A DNA stretch of 64,000 bases from the NCBI RefSeq assembly GCF_009455635.1, contig NZ_QPER01000002.1, positions 1,302,001-1,366,000 on the forward strand. Reading direction: 5' to 3'. A program made the position numbers and the translations under genes. Below the pieces are notes generated by a model. The model did no database searches, was not told the DNA's origin, and saw nothing but the letters and a program-made list of their open reading frames with translations. This document shows, piece by piece, positions 14,998 through 24,821 of the stretch. Position 1 is the stretch's first letter, and each line of letters opens with the position of its first letter. The stretch comes from Paraburkholderia agricolaris (GTDB taxonomy: Bacteria; Pseudomonadota; Gammaproteobacteria; Burkholderiales; Burkholderiaceae).

Positions 14998-17900
14998 ATG
15001 AATCGGCCACTGGTTCGGTTACCGCTTCGCGCGACAGGCACGACGTCTGTCAGGAAGTGGCTCAAATGGGGGCTGGCGGCGGCGTTTTTGCTCGCGCTGG
15101 CTTTGGCGGCCCGCTTTATCCAGGTCGAGATCGAAACGTCCCGACTGCAGGCGCGCTATCTCTCCGAACTCACGCGCGACGTGGGTTTCTCCGTCGACAA
15201 CGGTCCAAGCCATTCCATCCGTTTTCCTCAGGCAGACAAAGGTCCGTACGACACCCGCCTCGGCTACGCGTTGCTGCCGTCGTTCCAGCAGCGATTGCTG
15301 CAACGCGGGTTTGAAATCAGCGCGCAGGCGCGCGATTCCGAACGGATGCTGTCGCTGGCGGATGACGGTCTGTTTATTCCTTACGCCGAAAAAGATCAGG
15401 CGGGGCTGCAACTCTTCGACGGCACCGGCGCGCCGCTCTTTGGCGCACAGTTTCCGGGCCGCGTTTATGACAGCTTCGATTCGATCCCGCCGCTTGTCGT
15501 CAATTCGCTGCTGTTTATCGAAGACCGCTACCTGCTCGATCCGGATCAGCCGAACCGCAATCCGGCGATCGACTGGGGGCGCTTTAGCCGCGCGCTAGTC
15601 GATCAGGGCGCACGCGTGTTCAACCGGCATCAGTCGACGCCGGGCGGCAGCACGCTTGCGACGCAGATAGAGAAGTTCCGTCACTCGGCGGGCGGCCGTA
15701 CGGCAACGCCGCCGGAGAAATTGCGGCAAATCGCGTCGGCCTCGGTGCGCGCCTACCTGAACGGCCCGCAGACCATGCCCGCGCGCCAGCAGATCGTCGT
15801 CCACTATCTCAACTCGGTGCCGCTTGCCGCGCAACCGGGCGTCGGCGAAATCAACGGCATCGGCGACGGCCTGGCCGCCTGGTACGGCCGCGATTTCGAC
15901 GACGTCAACCGTATCCTGAAAGCGCCGTCGACCGAAGCCAACCTTGCCGGGCAGGGCGTCGCGTTTCGCCAGGTACTGTCGCTGATGATCGCGCAGCGCG
16001 CACCGTCGTATTTCCTGCGTCACGGCTATAGCGACCTCGAACATCGGACGGATAGTTATATCCGCCTGCTGGCGAACGGAGGTGTCATTACGCCTGCACT
16101 GCGTGATGCCGCGCTGTCCGCGCAAGTGGCGCTGCGTCACGCACCGGGCACGATGCAGAACGCGGATTCGTTCGTGTCGCGCAAGGCCGTGACGTCGATG
16201 CGCTCGCATCTGCTGGCGGCGCTCGGCATACCGGGTTTCTATGAACTCGACCGGCTCGACTTGCAGGCGACGGGTACGCTCAACAATGCCGTGCAGCAGG
16301 CCGTGAGCGATCGTCTCGCTGCCGCCGCGACGCGCGACGGTGCGAAAGCCGCCGGGATTGTCGGCTTTGAAATGCTGCGCGCCTCCGACGATCCATCGAA
16401 AATCGCCTACAGCTTCACGCTATTCGAACGGCGCGGCGGCGCGAACCTCGTGCGGGTGCAAACCGACAGCGTCAACCAGCCATTCGACATCAACTCGGGC
16501 GCACGGCTGAATCTCGGTTCAACCGCGAAAATGCGCACCGTGGTGACGTATTTGCAAATCGTCTCCGACCTGCATGCGCGTTATGCCCCGCTGAGCATAG
16601 CGGAGCTCAAAGCGGTGAAACCCGATCCGAACGATCAGCTTACGCGCTGGGCGCTCGACTATCTGACGCATACCTCGGACCGCTCGCTGCAAGCCATGCT
16701 CGATGCGGCCGTGGAGCGTAAATACTCCGCGAGTCCGGGCGAAACGTTCTATACGGGCGGCGGCGCGCAGACCTTCAACAACTTCGACTCCGACGACAAC
16801 AGCCGCATTCTCACTGTACACCGGGCCTTCCAGCATTCGGTGAATCTGGTGTTCGTGCGGCTGATGCGCGATATCGTCCACTATGAAATGGTGCAGACCA
16901 CCGGGCCGTCGTCGCAATGGCTGGGCGATCCGGCGACCCGCAAGATGTATCTCACGCGTTTCGCCGATCAGGAAAGCCGCGTGTATATGAATCGTTTCTA
17001 CACGAAATACCACGGCAAAACGCCGGATCAACAACTGGCCTTGCTACTGCTCGGCGTGCGTAAATCGCCGCCCAAAGTGGCGACGGCATTGCGCAGCGTG
17101 GCGCCGGATGAGTCGAATGCGTGGTTCGACGCGAAGATGCGCGCCGCGTTGAAGAACACACCGGCCGCTTCCATACTGGACGATGAGGATCTCGCGAACC
17201 TCTACGAAAAGTATGCGATCGACCGCTTCAATCTGAACGATCGAGGCTACATTTCGAGCGTGCATCCACTGGAATTGTGGACCCTGAACTATCTGCGGGC
17301 CCATCCCGACGCAACGCTCGATCAGATGGAAAACGCGAGTCGGGACGTGCGCCTGTCGACCTATTCGTGGCTCTTCAAGACCCGCTATCACGCCACCCAG
17401 GATCGCCGCATCAAGCGCATGGTCGAACTGCGCGCATACGATGCGATCGGCAAATCGTGGCAGGCGCTCGGCTATCCGTTCGCGACGCTCACGCCGTCCT
17501 ATGCGGCGGCGATTGGCGCATCCGGCGACCGTCCGGCTGCGCTTGCGCAACTGATTGGTGTGATTGCGAACGACGGCAGCAAGGTGCCGACCGAAACCCT
17601 CACGCAACTCGACTTCGCGAAAAACACGCCGTACGAAACGCATTTCCAGCGCGCGGCGGTAGCGCCGCAGCAGCAGTTGTCGCCGGAGATTGCCGGGGTG
17701 GTTAGAGGGCTGTTGCGTGACGTCGTATTGGGCGGTACGGCCAGGCGTCTCGCCCAGGGGATGACGTTCCCCGACGGCCAGACGCTGGAGATTTACGGCA
17801 AGACCGGCACCGGCGATCAGCGTTTCAATGTGTGGGCTAAAGGCGCGCGCCTGATCGAGTCGCGCAAGGTGAACCGCAGCGCAACCTTCGTGTTCGTGAT

Positions 17901-18084
17901 GGGGGACCGCTTCTACGGCACATTGACGGCTTGGGTGCACGAACCGTACGCGGCCCGGTACGACTTCACGAGCGCACTCTCAGTGCAGTTGCTGAAATCG
18001 CTCGCGCCGGTGTTGCAACCGTTGCTCGACAATCCGCCTGCCAGAACCGTATCGATAACGAAGGTGGCCGCACGATCGCAATGA
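14998..18084 (+). CDS. Large bifunctional class A penicillin-binding protein (GT51 plus transpeptidase)
   Basis: A 1028-residue inner-membrane protein with a cytoplasmic Arg-rich start and one membrane helix (about residues 20-42). The GT51 glycosyltransferase region holds the catalytic motif LLFIEDRYLLD (about 172) and GGSTLATQIEK (about 215). The transpeptidase region keeps all three active-site motifs: STAK (about 507, nucleophile Ser), SVN (about 614) and KTG (about 935). It should polymerise and cross-link peptidoglycan in the periplasm. A GGGGAG precedes the ATG. It is longer than typical PBP1 proteins, with a long spacer between the SVN and KTG motifs, and the GT51 part is divergent. 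It stands alone, convergent with the ROK gene, and may be a specialised or stress-related cell wall synthase. Confidence 0.85.
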   Translation: MNRPLVRLPLRATGTTSVRKWLKWGLAAAFLLALALAARFIQVEIETSRLQARYLSELTRDVGFSVDNGPSHSIRFPQADKGPYDTRLGYALLPSFQQRLLQRGFEISAQARDSERMLSLADDGLFIPYAEKDQAGLQLFDGTGAPLFGAQFPGRVYDSFDSIPPLVVNSLLFIEDRYLLDPDQPNRNPAIDWGRFSRALVDQGARVFNRHQSTPGGSTLATQIEKFRHSAGGRTATPPEKLRQIASASVRAYLNGPQTMPARQQIVVHYLNSVPLAAQPGVGEINGIGDGLAAWYGRDFDDVNRILKAPSTEANLAGQGVAFRQVLSLMIAQRAPSYFLRHGYSDLEHRTDSYIRLLANGGVITPALRDAALSAQVALRHAPGTMQNADSFVSRKAVTSMRSHLLAALGIPGFYELDRLDLQATGTLNNAVQQAVSDRLAAAATRDGAKAAGIVGFEMLRASDDPSKIAYSFTLFERRGGANLVRVQTDSVNQPFDINSGARLNLGSTAKMRTVVTYLQIVSDLHARYAPLSIAELKAVKPDPNDQLTRWALDYLTHTSDRSLQAMLDAAVERKYSASPGETFYTGGGAQTFNNFDSDDNSRILTVHRAFQHSVNLVFVRLMRDIVHYEMVQTTGPSSQWLGDPATRKMYLTRFADQESRVYMNRFYTKYHGKTPDQQLALLLLGVRKSPPKVATALRSVAPDESNAWFDAKMRAALKNTPAASILDDEDLANLYEKYAIDRFNLNDRGYISSVHPLELWTLNYLRAHPDATLDQMENASRDVRLSTYSWLFKTRYHATQDRRIKRMVELRAYDAIGKSWQALGYPFATLTPSYAAAIGASGDRPAALAQLIGVIANDGSKVPTETLTQLDFAKNTPYETHFQRAAVAPQQQLSPEIAGVVRGLLRDVVLGGTARRLAQGMTFPDGQTLEIYGKTGTGDQRFNVWAKGARLIESRKVNRSATFVFVMGDRFYGTLTAWVHEPYAARYDFTSALSVQLLKSLAPVLQPLLDNPPARTVSITKVAARSQ

Positions 18085-18094
18085 GCCGCACCGT

Positions 18095-19321
18095 CTAATA
18101 TCCCACCTCCGTCGCCGGCTTGAGAAAAAGCTCGTGAACGGGGGCGAAATGTGCGTACAGCGGCAGAATCGCGCCGCCCATCGCGCGTGCATCGGCGCCG
18201 ATGGTGCCTTCCAGTAGTTGCGGACGCACCATCCCTTCCCATTCAAAGCGATCGAGTACACGCTCGGTCCGGCGGATGATTTCGCGGACCAGTTGACGGT
18301 CGAGCTCGCCGTCGATCACGACCGCTTCCAGGTCGAGCAAGGCGGCTGCATTGGTCAACGCATTGGCGATGGCCGGGCATGCGGTGTCGAGCCATTGTTC
18401 GGTCAATCGCCACAGGTCCGGCGACAGCGCGCGATGGTCATGCGCAGCGGCGGGGGGCGCGCCGGTGTCGCTCAACAACTGTTCCAGAACGAAGCCCGAT
18501 GCAGCGTGCAATAGTTGCCGCGCGGGTTTGCGCGTGCTGCCGTCTCGCAGCGGTATCGAGCCGACGGCACCCGCATTGTCGTGCGGTCCGGCATGCAAAC
18601 GGCCATCGATCACCAGTCCACCGCCGATAAACGTGCCGACGAACAGGTACAGAAAATTGTGAATCCCGCGGCCCTGGCCCATCACGAGTTCGGCCGCACA
18701 GGCGGCAGTGGTGTCTTTGGCGAACTCGACAGGCAGGCCCGTCATGGTCGCGATGCGGCTGCGCAGATCGATTTCATGCCACGCTTCCAGCGCTTCTGGC
18801 GGCGCGCCGAGAAAATCGCGCCAGCCACCTAGCCACAATGGCGCCGCCACACCCACTCCAACCACTTTGTCCGCCTTCGCGCCGAGCGTCTGAGTCACGC
18901 GTGCCAGCCTGCTTTCGAGCGCAGGGAAGAGCGTGCGTGGATCGGGATAGGCATAGTCGAATACATCGCGGCACACGACATGGCCCGCGAAATCCATCGC
19001 CAGCACGTCGAGACTGCGGCGTCCCACCTTGATGCCGATGGTGTACGCGCCGTCGGCACGCAACGCGATCGGCACCGACGGTTGACCGATACGGCCGCGC
19101 ACCCGCGCCTGCTTTTCGAGCAGACCATCGTCGATCAGACGGTCGACGATCATCGACACCGTCTGCATCGACAGGCGGGTGAGACGGCTTACGTCGGCTT
19201 TCGGCAGTGGGCCGTGCAAACGGATCGCCTGCAACACGATTCGCTCGTTGAACTGCCGCATGCCGACCTGATTCGAGCCGACCGTGCGGTCAAGAGGCGA
19301 GCGGGTGCCGGTGGTTTCCAT
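18095..19321 (-). CDS. ROK-family transcriptional regulator of the fructose-type ABC operon
   Basis: A 408-residue protein. An N-terminal winged helix lies at about residues 20-80 (NERIVLQAIRLHGPLPKADV, then SMQTVSMIVDRLIDDGLLE). The rest is a ROK sugar-kinase-like fold with GGGLVIDGRLHAG and GAVGSIP. It lacks the CxCGxxGC zinc motif, having GSIPLRDGSTRK in that place, and its first nucleotide-binding motif reads IGIKVGRRSLDV instead of DxGGT; so it is a regulator without kinase activity. I start at the ATG at 19321 (AGGGG upstream) instead of the earlier TTG. It ends the frcB-frcC-frcA run on the minus strand and probably represses it at the dyad at 22390-22414. Confidence 0.85.
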   Translation of the reverse strand: METTGTRSPLDRTVGSNQVGMRQFNERIVLQAIRLHGPLPKADVSRLTRLSMQTVSMIVDRLIDDGLLEKQARVRGRIGQPSVPIALRADGAYTIGIKVGRRSLDVLAMDFAGHVVCRDVFDYAYPDPRTLFPALESRLARVTQTLGAKADKVVGVGVAAPLWLGGWRDFLGAPPEALEAWHEIDLRSRIATMTGLPVEFAKDTTAACAAELVMGQGRGIHNFLYLFVGTFIGGGLVIDGRLHAGPHDNAGAVGSIPLRDGSTRKPARQLLHAASGFVLEQLLSDTGAPPAAAHDHRALSPDLWRLTEQWLDTACPAIANALTNAAALLDLEAVVIDGELDRQLVREIIRRTERVLDRFEWEGMVRPQLLEGTIGADARAMGGAILPLYAHFAPVHELFLKPATEVGY

Positions 19322-19351
19322 CGTCGGGTGCCCCTCAGCGGGATGCAAACA

Positions 19352-20149
19352 TCATGCAATCGCCTTGACGTCCGCTTCCTTCGCGCCCGTCATGATCGCC
19401 ACGGCCTCCGACATATGGATGTCTTTGGTATTCACGAGCGCCGCGCGCCGGCCGAGCCGCTGGATATGAATGCGGTCCGCGACTTCGAACACGTGTGGCA
19501 TGTTGTGGCTGATCAGGATCACCGGCAGGCCGCGCTCGCGTACGCGGCGGATCAACTCGAGCACCATGTTGCCTTCCTTCACGCCGAGCGCGGCCGTGGG
19601 TTCGTCGAGAATCACCACATGCCGCGCGAACGCCGCGCTGCGCGCGACGGCTACGCCCTGGCGCTGGCCGCCGGATAAGGTTTCGACCGCCTGGCGCATC
19701 GAACGGATGCCGATCTGCAGGCCCTTCATGTGCGCGGTGGCTTCTTCGAGCATACGGCGCTTGTCGATCATCTTGAAGATCGAACCGCGCCAGCCTGGCT
19801 TGACGAGTTCACGGGCGAGAAACAGGTTTTCGGCAATGCTCATGGCGGGCGCTACCGCGAGTTCCTGGTAGACGGTTTCGATGCCTTGAGCGCGGGCGTC
19901 CAGCGGACTGCGGAATTTGACCGGCTTGCCGTCGAGCAGGATTTCGCCTTCGTCGGGAACGGTGGCGCCCGATAGCGCCTTGATCAACGACGACTTGCCC
20001 GCGCCGTTATCGCCGATCACGGCGAGAATCTCGCCGGGCAGCACTTCGAAATCGCAACCGTCGAGCGCGGTGACGTTGCCATAGCGTTTGACAAGTCCGC
20101 GCGCCTGCAGAACGGGCATCAGGGTAGAAGCGGAAGTAGGTGTCGACAT
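19352..20149 (-). CDS. frcA: Fructose-type ABC transporter ATPase
   Basis: A 265-residue single-domain ATPase: Walker A GDNGAGKSS (about residue 44), signature LSGGQRQGV, Walker B VVILDEPTAALGV. A one-domain ATPase in a ribose-type (CUT2) importer is the mark of the FrcBCA fructose system of Sinorhizobium, unlike the two-domain RbsA at 39460. AGGAG lies seven bases before the ATG at 20149, which supports this start over an upstream one. It lies 17 bases after frcC and powers uptake of a sugar, probably fructose or a related ketose. Confidence 0.88.
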   Translation of the reverse strand: MSTPTSASTLMPVLQARGLVKRYGNVTALDGCDFEVLPGEILAVIGDNGAGKSSLIKALSGATVPDEGEILLDGKPVKFRSPLDARAQGIETVYQELAVAPAMSIAENLFLARELVKPGWRGSIFKMIDKRRMLEEATAHMKGLQIGIRSMRQAVETLSGGQRQGVAVARSAAFARHVVILDEPTAALGVKEGNMVLELIRRVRERGLPVILISHNMPHVFEVADRIHIQRLGRRAALVNTKDIHMSEAVAIMTGAKEADVKAIA

Positions 20150-20166
20150 GACGGGCTCCTGAGTGC

Positions 20167-21153
20167 TCAACCGCGACGATGGGAAAGTTTGTCCGCGGCA
20201 ACCGCGAGAATCACCAGCATGCCGGTGATCAACACCTGGTACACCGACGAGACACCGATCAAGGTCAGACCATTACGAAATACGCCCACAATCAGCGCGC
20301 CTAGCAGCGTGCCGGCAATCGAGCCTCGTCCGCCGAACAGACTCGTGCCGCCCAGCACCACGGCGGTAATGCTGTCGAGATTTTCCGTTTGCCCGGCCTG
20401 CGGATCGCCTACGCCGGTGCGCGACACCGACAGCAGCGCGGCGATACCGTAGATGGCGCCGGCCAGCGAATACACGGTAAGCAGAATCTTCTGCGACGAG
20501 AGACCCATCAGGCGTGCGGCTTCGGGGTTATTGCCGAGCGCATACAGATGCCGGCCCGGCACCGTATCGCGCAACACGAACCACGTCGCCAGGTACATCA
20601 ATAGCGTGAGTACCGTGCCGTAGGTCACTTCGGCGGGCCCGAGCTTGAACGTGTTGCCGAGGAACATGATCGCGTCGGGCAGGTTCGACACGCTCTCCGC
20701 GTTCGAATAAATCTGCGTGAGTGCGAACGCGATGTTCAGGGTACCCAGCGTGACAATGAAGGCGGGTAACTTGATCCGCGTGATCAGCACGCCGTTGAGC
20801 GCACCGAATAGCGTGCTCGCGGCGACACCGCACAGAATCGCGAGAACGGGCGGCACGCCGAGCGTGACCGCGAATTTGGTCATGATGATCGAGCCGAACG
20901 CCATCACCATCCCGCACGACAGATCGATGCCGCCGGTCAGCACGATCAGGGTCTGGCCGATCGCGATGACGGCGACCACCATCGTCTGCTGCAGGATCAG
21001 CGAAAGGTTCTGGAACGACAGGAACCGGTTGCTCTGCGAAATGAAGAAGCCGCAAGCCAGCAGAAGCGCGATCAGCGGTCCGATTTCAGCGAGTGACGGC
21101 AAGCGTTCGGCGAACGGGCGCGAGTGCCCGGCGGGCGCGGAGGGAGTCGACAT
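20167..21153 (-). CDS. frcC: Fructose-type ABC transporter permease
   Basis: A 328-residue CUT2 permease with about ten membrane helices. The family signature lies in the conserved stretch AIGQTLIVLTGGIDLSCGMV (about residues 65-84), and near the C-terminus VVLGGTSLFGGRGSIAGTLL. It forms the channel for the sugar released by the binding protein encoded upstream. I start at the ATG at 21153, where similarity begins, as the longer frame reaches back to the hairpin behind frcB. Order frcB-frcC-frcA-ROK on the minus strand suggests one transcript. Confidence 0.88.
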   Translation of the reverse strand: MSTPSAPAGHSRPFAERLPSLAEIGPLIALLLACGFFISQSNRFLSFQNLSLILQQTMVVAVIAIGQTLIVLTGGIDLSCGMVMAFGSIIMTKFAVTLGVPPVLAILCGVAASTLFGALNGVLITRIKLPAFIVTLGTLNIAFALTQIYSNAESVSNLPDAIMFLGNTFKLGPAEVTYGTVLTLLMYLATWFVLRDTVPGRHLYALGNNPEAARLMGLSSQKILLTVYSLAGAIYGIAALLSVSRTGVGDPQAGQTENLDSITAVVLGGTSLFGGRGSIAGTLLGALIVGVFRNGLTLIGVSSVYQVLITGMLVILAVAADKLSHRRG

Positions 21154-21214
21154 GATAGGTGTCCTCAATGCATGAATCTGACGGACTGTGCGATAAGCAC
21201 GGCCGTCATCCGTC

Positions 21215-21238
21215 GGCGGCCCGGGAAAGTGGGCCGCC
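21215..21238 (-). other. Stem-loop between frcB and frcC
   Basis: GGCGGCCC (21215-21222) and GGGCCGCC (21231-21238) form a perfect 8-base stem with an 8-base loop, starting 13 bases after the frcB stop. No T-run follows, so it is more likely an mRNA-stabilising or partial-termination element than a full terminator. Equivalent hairpins follow the other two binding-protein genes in the window. Confidence 0.7.
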
Positions 21239-21250
21239 ATTCAGTGCCTG

Positions 21251-22255
21251 TTACTTGTTGCCCCAGCAGTTGTCGAGGCCGAACTTCGTATCCTTGCTGT
21301 CCACGCCGGACATCGGCTTGTCGGTGATCAGCGTCACGCCCGTGTCCTGATAGCCGGAGACCTTCTTGCCGGTCTTCGCGTACTCGACACCGGCTGTCAC
21401 GCCGAGCGCGGCCATCTTCAACGGATACTGCTGGGAGGTCGCGGCAATCGCGCCGGCCTTCACATTGCGTACACCTTCGCAGCCGCCATCGATGGATACG
21501 ATCATCACGCTCTTGTCTTTGCCCGCGGCTTTGAGCGCGCGATACGCACCTGCGGCGGCCGGTTCGTTGATCGTGTAGACCACGTTGATGTCCGGCGATT
21601 TCTGCAGGCAGTTTTCCATTGCTGTCTGCCCCTTCGCCTGATCGCCGCGGGTGTCCTGGCTGCAGACGATCGACGGATCGCCTTCCTTCACGCCGAAGCC
21701 TTCCAGGAAGCCGTTATGACGCAGCACGCCAACCGATACGCCGGGGGCGAGGTCGAGCGTCGCGATCTTCGCGGGCTTGCCGTTCATGGCCGTTTTCGCG
21801 TACTTGCCGATCAGCACGCCCGCTTTGAAGTTGTCGGTGGCGAAGAGGGCGTCCGTGGCATCTTGCGGATCGGTCGGCGTGTCGAGCGCGATCACCATCA
21901 CACCGGCGGCGCGCGCTTTCCTGATGCTCGGCACGATCGCCTTGGTGTCGCTGGGTGTGATCAGAATCGCCTTCGCGCCGGCCGTCATCATGTTTTCGAT
22001 GGCGGTGACCTGGCTCGCGTTGTCGCCGTCGAACTTGCCGGCGGCGGTGAGCAGCTTGGCGCCGTCTTTCGCGGCAGCCGCTTCGGCACCCTGTTTCATC
22101 TTCACGAAGAACGGATTGGTATCCGTCTTGGTGATGAGACCGACGACAGGCTGATCGGCTGCCTGGCTCGCGCTCGCGCACCAGGCTGCCGATGCAGCGA
22201 CGCATACCGACACGATTTTCCTGGCGACAGGGTGCCTGCGGGAATTCAGATTCAT
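21251..22255 (-). CDS. frcB: Fructose-type ABC transporter periplasmic binding protein
   Basis: A 334-residue exported protein with a Sec signal peptide (basic start, hydrophobic core, [14 protein letters not shown] cleavage region near residue 33). The mature protein starts [18 protein letters not shown] and contains [14 protein letters not shown] and [12 protein letters not shown], close to FrcB of Sinorhizobium meliloti, which binds fructose, mannose and ribose. GGAGGAG stands before the ATG. It is the first gene of the operon, behind the promoter and operator at 22390-22440. Ligand inferred from similarity; a different ketose is possible. Confidence 0.88.
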   Translation of the reverse strand: MNLNSRRHPVARKIVSVCVAASAAWCASASQAADQPVVGLITKTDTNPFFVKMKQGAEAAAAKDGAKLLTAAGKFDGDNASQVTAIENMMTAGAKAILITPSDTKAIVPSIRKARAAGVMVIALDTPTDPQDATDALFATDNFKAGVLIGKYAKTAMNGKPAKIATLDLAPGVSVGVLRHNGFLEGFGVKEGDPSIVCSQDTRGDQAKGQTAMENCLQKSPDINVVYTINEPAAAGAYRALKAAGKDKSVMIVSIDGGCEGVRNVKAGAIAATSQQYPLKMAALGVTAGVEYAKTGKKVSGYQDTGVTLITDKPMSGVDSKDTKFGLDNCWGNK

Positions 22256-22389
22256 GGGACGCTCCTCCGGTTATTGGCCACGACGTTATGAACTGCGGGC
22301 GGTGGCACGCGCGAACGCTGCGCGCCTGCTACCTGTTTGCAATCCTGTTTGGAACCTGAAGCGATTCAGTGGCAGTCTGAAGTCGGGCG

Positions 22390-22440
22390 ACTAAATCACT
22401 TTAGTTGATTTAGTAAAGCAGGCGCGGCGAGGCTCGTCAA
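22390..22440 (-). promoter_or_regulatory. frc promoter with overlapping 25-base operator
   Basis: On the minus strand a -35 TTGACG (22440-22435) and a -10 TTTACT (22417-22412) are 17 bases apart. ACTAAATCA (22390-22398) and TGATTTAGT (22406-22414) form a perfect 9-base inverted repeat around CTTTAGT, overlapping the -10 and the expected transcription start. This geometry suits a repressor, and the ROK protein at the end of the operon is the obvious candidate. The rest of the 371-base gap up to 22626 shows nothing else clear. Confidence 0.75.
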
Positions 22441-22626
22441 GAAAGCGATCGGATGGGAGATGGGCGCGCGGAAGCGCCCGCCAAGGCGGCGGGGCATACG
22501 TGGTGGGGCTTTGCGGGAGTGATGCAATGCAGGATCAAGCGCCGGGACTTCGGGAAAGTCCTGGCTCGCCTGTAAGTGAACTGAAATACCAAATGATTCT
22601 TTGCAACGGTATTAGCTGCCGTCAAG

Positions 22627-23403
22627 CTATCGGCGCGGCGCGAGCGTTTGACGCTTGGTTTCGAGCTGGGTGACGACACGTTGCAAGACTCGCTCCGCCC
22701 GCCCGGGCGTCTGCACGAACTTGCAGCCGATCACGAAACGCCGGTCGCCCTTCGGCGTGGTCAATTGCCGTGGCGCGACGATTTCCAGATCGAGCTGCAG
22801 CGTGCCGAAGCTGCCGAGTTGCAGCGTGACATCGCGCAATACGGTGCCGCTTTCCAGTGAGCCGAAGCGCTCATCGGCGGTTTTCAACGCTACGCCGCCC
22901 AATGAGAGGTCCTGCAGTTCCAGCCGGAACGAACCGCCATCCACGCAGGGTCCGCTGGCGGTATAAGGATCCAGCACGGGCGTTTGCACGCGGAAGAATT
23001 CGCGGCGTTGAACGTAGTACAGGAGGCTCGGGAAGGATGCCTCGAAAGCCGGGCGCCCTTCGAACATGACCGGATCAGCGTTAAGCGTCGTGAACTCGGT
23101 GCGAATGCCGTCGGGCAAGCTGCGGAAGATCAACTGGCGTGCGGACGCAAGCGCATAGTTGTCCGCCTCCACGCTGCCGGCGTCGAAGATGAAGCGCGCA
23201 TTGCGCGAATCGACTTCGAGCACTTGCGTCACGATCTGGCGACCGTTGAATTCCACCGTCACGAAGTCCTGTCCGGTCATCAGCTTGCGCAGGCAAACCG
23301 CAATTTGCAGGGGATGGTGTTGGGCGAAGGGCGAGTCCGCGTCGGTGGTCTGTCCTGCGACGTCGGCGTCCTGCAGAAGGTCGGCAATCATTTGAGTATC
23401 CAT
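22627..23403 (-). CDS. ycgR: Flagellar brake protein YcgR (PilZ domain, c-di-GMP binding)
   Basis: A 258-residue two-domain protein. Residues about 25-125 form the YcgR N-terminal domain. Residues about 128-245 form a PilZ domain with the c-di-GMP motifs RREFFR (about 132) and DLSLGG (about 170). In enterobacteria YcgR bound to c-di-GMP docks on the flagellar motor and slows it. I start at the ATG at 23403. No flagellar structural gene is next to it, so the gene is an orphan, but the window also has stator-like genes at 47321-48906. Spacing to a clear ribosome site is poor. Confidence 0.88.
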   Translation of the reverse strand: MDTQMIADLLQDADVAGQTTDADSPFAQHHPLQIAVCLRKLMTGQDFVTVEFNGRQIVTQVLEVDSRNARFIFDAGSVEADNYALASARQLIFRSLPDGIRTEFTTLNADPVMFEGRPAFEASFPSLLYYVQRREFFRVQTPVLDPYTASGPCVDGGSFRLELQDLSLGGVALKTADERFGSLESGTVLRDVTLQLGSFGTLQLDLEIVAPRQLTTPKGDRRFVIGCKFVQTPGRAERVLQRVVTQLETKRQTLAPRR

Positions 23404-23645
23404 GCGTGTTATGGCCTTGGCCCGGCCGGTTGGGGGAGCACGGGCGGCATGTGACTCATGCCGGCGCTCGGCCCTTTCCCTGCCTGTTTGCAGGGACCGT
23501 GCCAACTGCATGGATGGACTGATCGAAGCGGTGTTTTTCGCCGCGAAGCCGCTTGATATGGGCGTTTGCGGATGCTGGCCCGGTAGGCGCAGAGGGATGC
23601 AGGCAAGCTTCGCTACGTAACGTCCCTGGCGCTGTTACGGCCACG

Positions 23646-24680
23646 TTACGCCGAACGCGACACGCCAGTCGACGCACGCACGACCAGTTTCGGCGCGGAG
23701 GAAACCCGCATCGGCACGCTTGCCGCGAGTGGACGCTCCGCTTGCCCATACGACGATTCGATCAGCTCGCGCAACAGCGATACCGCGAGACCGGCGACTT
23801 CGACGGTCGGTACGGCGACCGTCGTCAGCGCGGGCCGCGACTCGCGCGCGAGTTGAATATCGGTAATGCCGATCACGGACAGATCGCGCGGCACGTTCAG
23901 GCCGAGATCCGCTGCGGCATGCATTGCACCGAGCGCCGGCAGATCGTTGGTCGCGAAGATCGCGGTGAGCTTCGGATCGGCTTCCAGCAGCTCGCGCGCC
24001 GCGGTGTAGCCGCCTTGTATCGTGTCGGGTGCATGCTTGACCCGGCCCTTGGTTATTCCGGCCTCCCGCAGCGCATCGACAAACCCCTCATAGCGGGCCG
24101 CGTGAATGCCCGACGCCTTACTGCCGACAATCGCGCCGATCCGCCGATGGCCGAGTTCCAGCAGATGCGTGCCGGCCAATTCACCTGCCAGACGAAAATC
24201 GACCGCGACGCACGGCAAACCTGGCGGCTCGTTGGGCCGCTCCCACATGCACAGCACCACGGGCGTGCCGCGCGATTCGGTCGTATGCAGGTCCGTGAAA
24301 TCGAGGTTTGCATTCGTCACGAGCACGCCCTCGGAAAGCGTGCCGGCGATCTGATCGAGGTACGCTCGCCCGATCAGCGGATCTTCGTTGGTATTGCAGA
24401 TAATCACGAAATGTCCGCTGCTGCGCGCCGCATGTTCGACGGCGAGTGCGAACTCCGGATAGAACGGATTGGCAATGCTCGATACCATCAACGCCAGCGT
24501 CGGCGCGCGGCCTTCGGCGAGCGCGCGGGCTGCCAGATGCGGGCGGTAGCCGAGTGCCTCGACGGCTTCCAGCACCCGTTGCCGGGTGTTCGCGCCGACC
24601 CTGCCGCGATTGCGCAACACGTTCGATACCGTGGCAGGCGTGACACCGGCACGGCGTGCGACTTCGCTGAGTGTGGGCAT
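23646..24680 (-). CDS. LacI-family repressor of the galactoside locus
   Basis: A 344-residue LacI-type protein. The N-terminal domain MPTLSEVARRAGVTPATVSN is followed by the hinge helix with YRPHLAARALAEGR; residues about 60-330 form the periplasmic-binding-like sugar sensor. It is divergent from the ABC ATPase and beta-galactosidase genes, and a perfect 16-base palindrome with LacI-type symmetry lies at 24822-24837. It should repress these genes until a galactoside or related sugar binds. I start at the ATG at 24680, where the DNA-binding domain begins. Confidence 0.88.
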   Translation of the reverse strand: MPTLSEVARRAGVTPATVSNVLRNRGRVGANTRQRVLEAVEALGYRPHLAARALAEGRAPTLALMVSSIANPFYPEFALAVEHAARSSGHFVIICNTNEDPLIGRAYLDQIAGTLSEGVLVTNANLDFTDLHTTESRGTPVVLCMWERPNEPPGLPCVAVDFRLAGELAGTHLLELGHRRIGAIVGSKASGIHAARYEGFVDALREAGITKGRVKHAPDTIQGGYTAARELLEADPKLTAIFATNDLPALGAMHAAADLGLNVPRDLSVIGITDIQLARESRPALTTVAVPTVEVAGLAVSLLRELIESSYGQAERPLAASVPMRVSSAPKLVVRASTGVSRSA

Positions 24681-24821
24681 GGTGTTCCAATATATGAGAT
24701 GACTGTCCGACATTTGCATCGCAGCTCAAGGCGCGGCACCATTTGCCGCACAGACAAAACGATATCGGAGACAGGCAGGGCCCCACGATCGAGTCCGATC
24801 GATTTTTTTTTCGGCCTTGCT

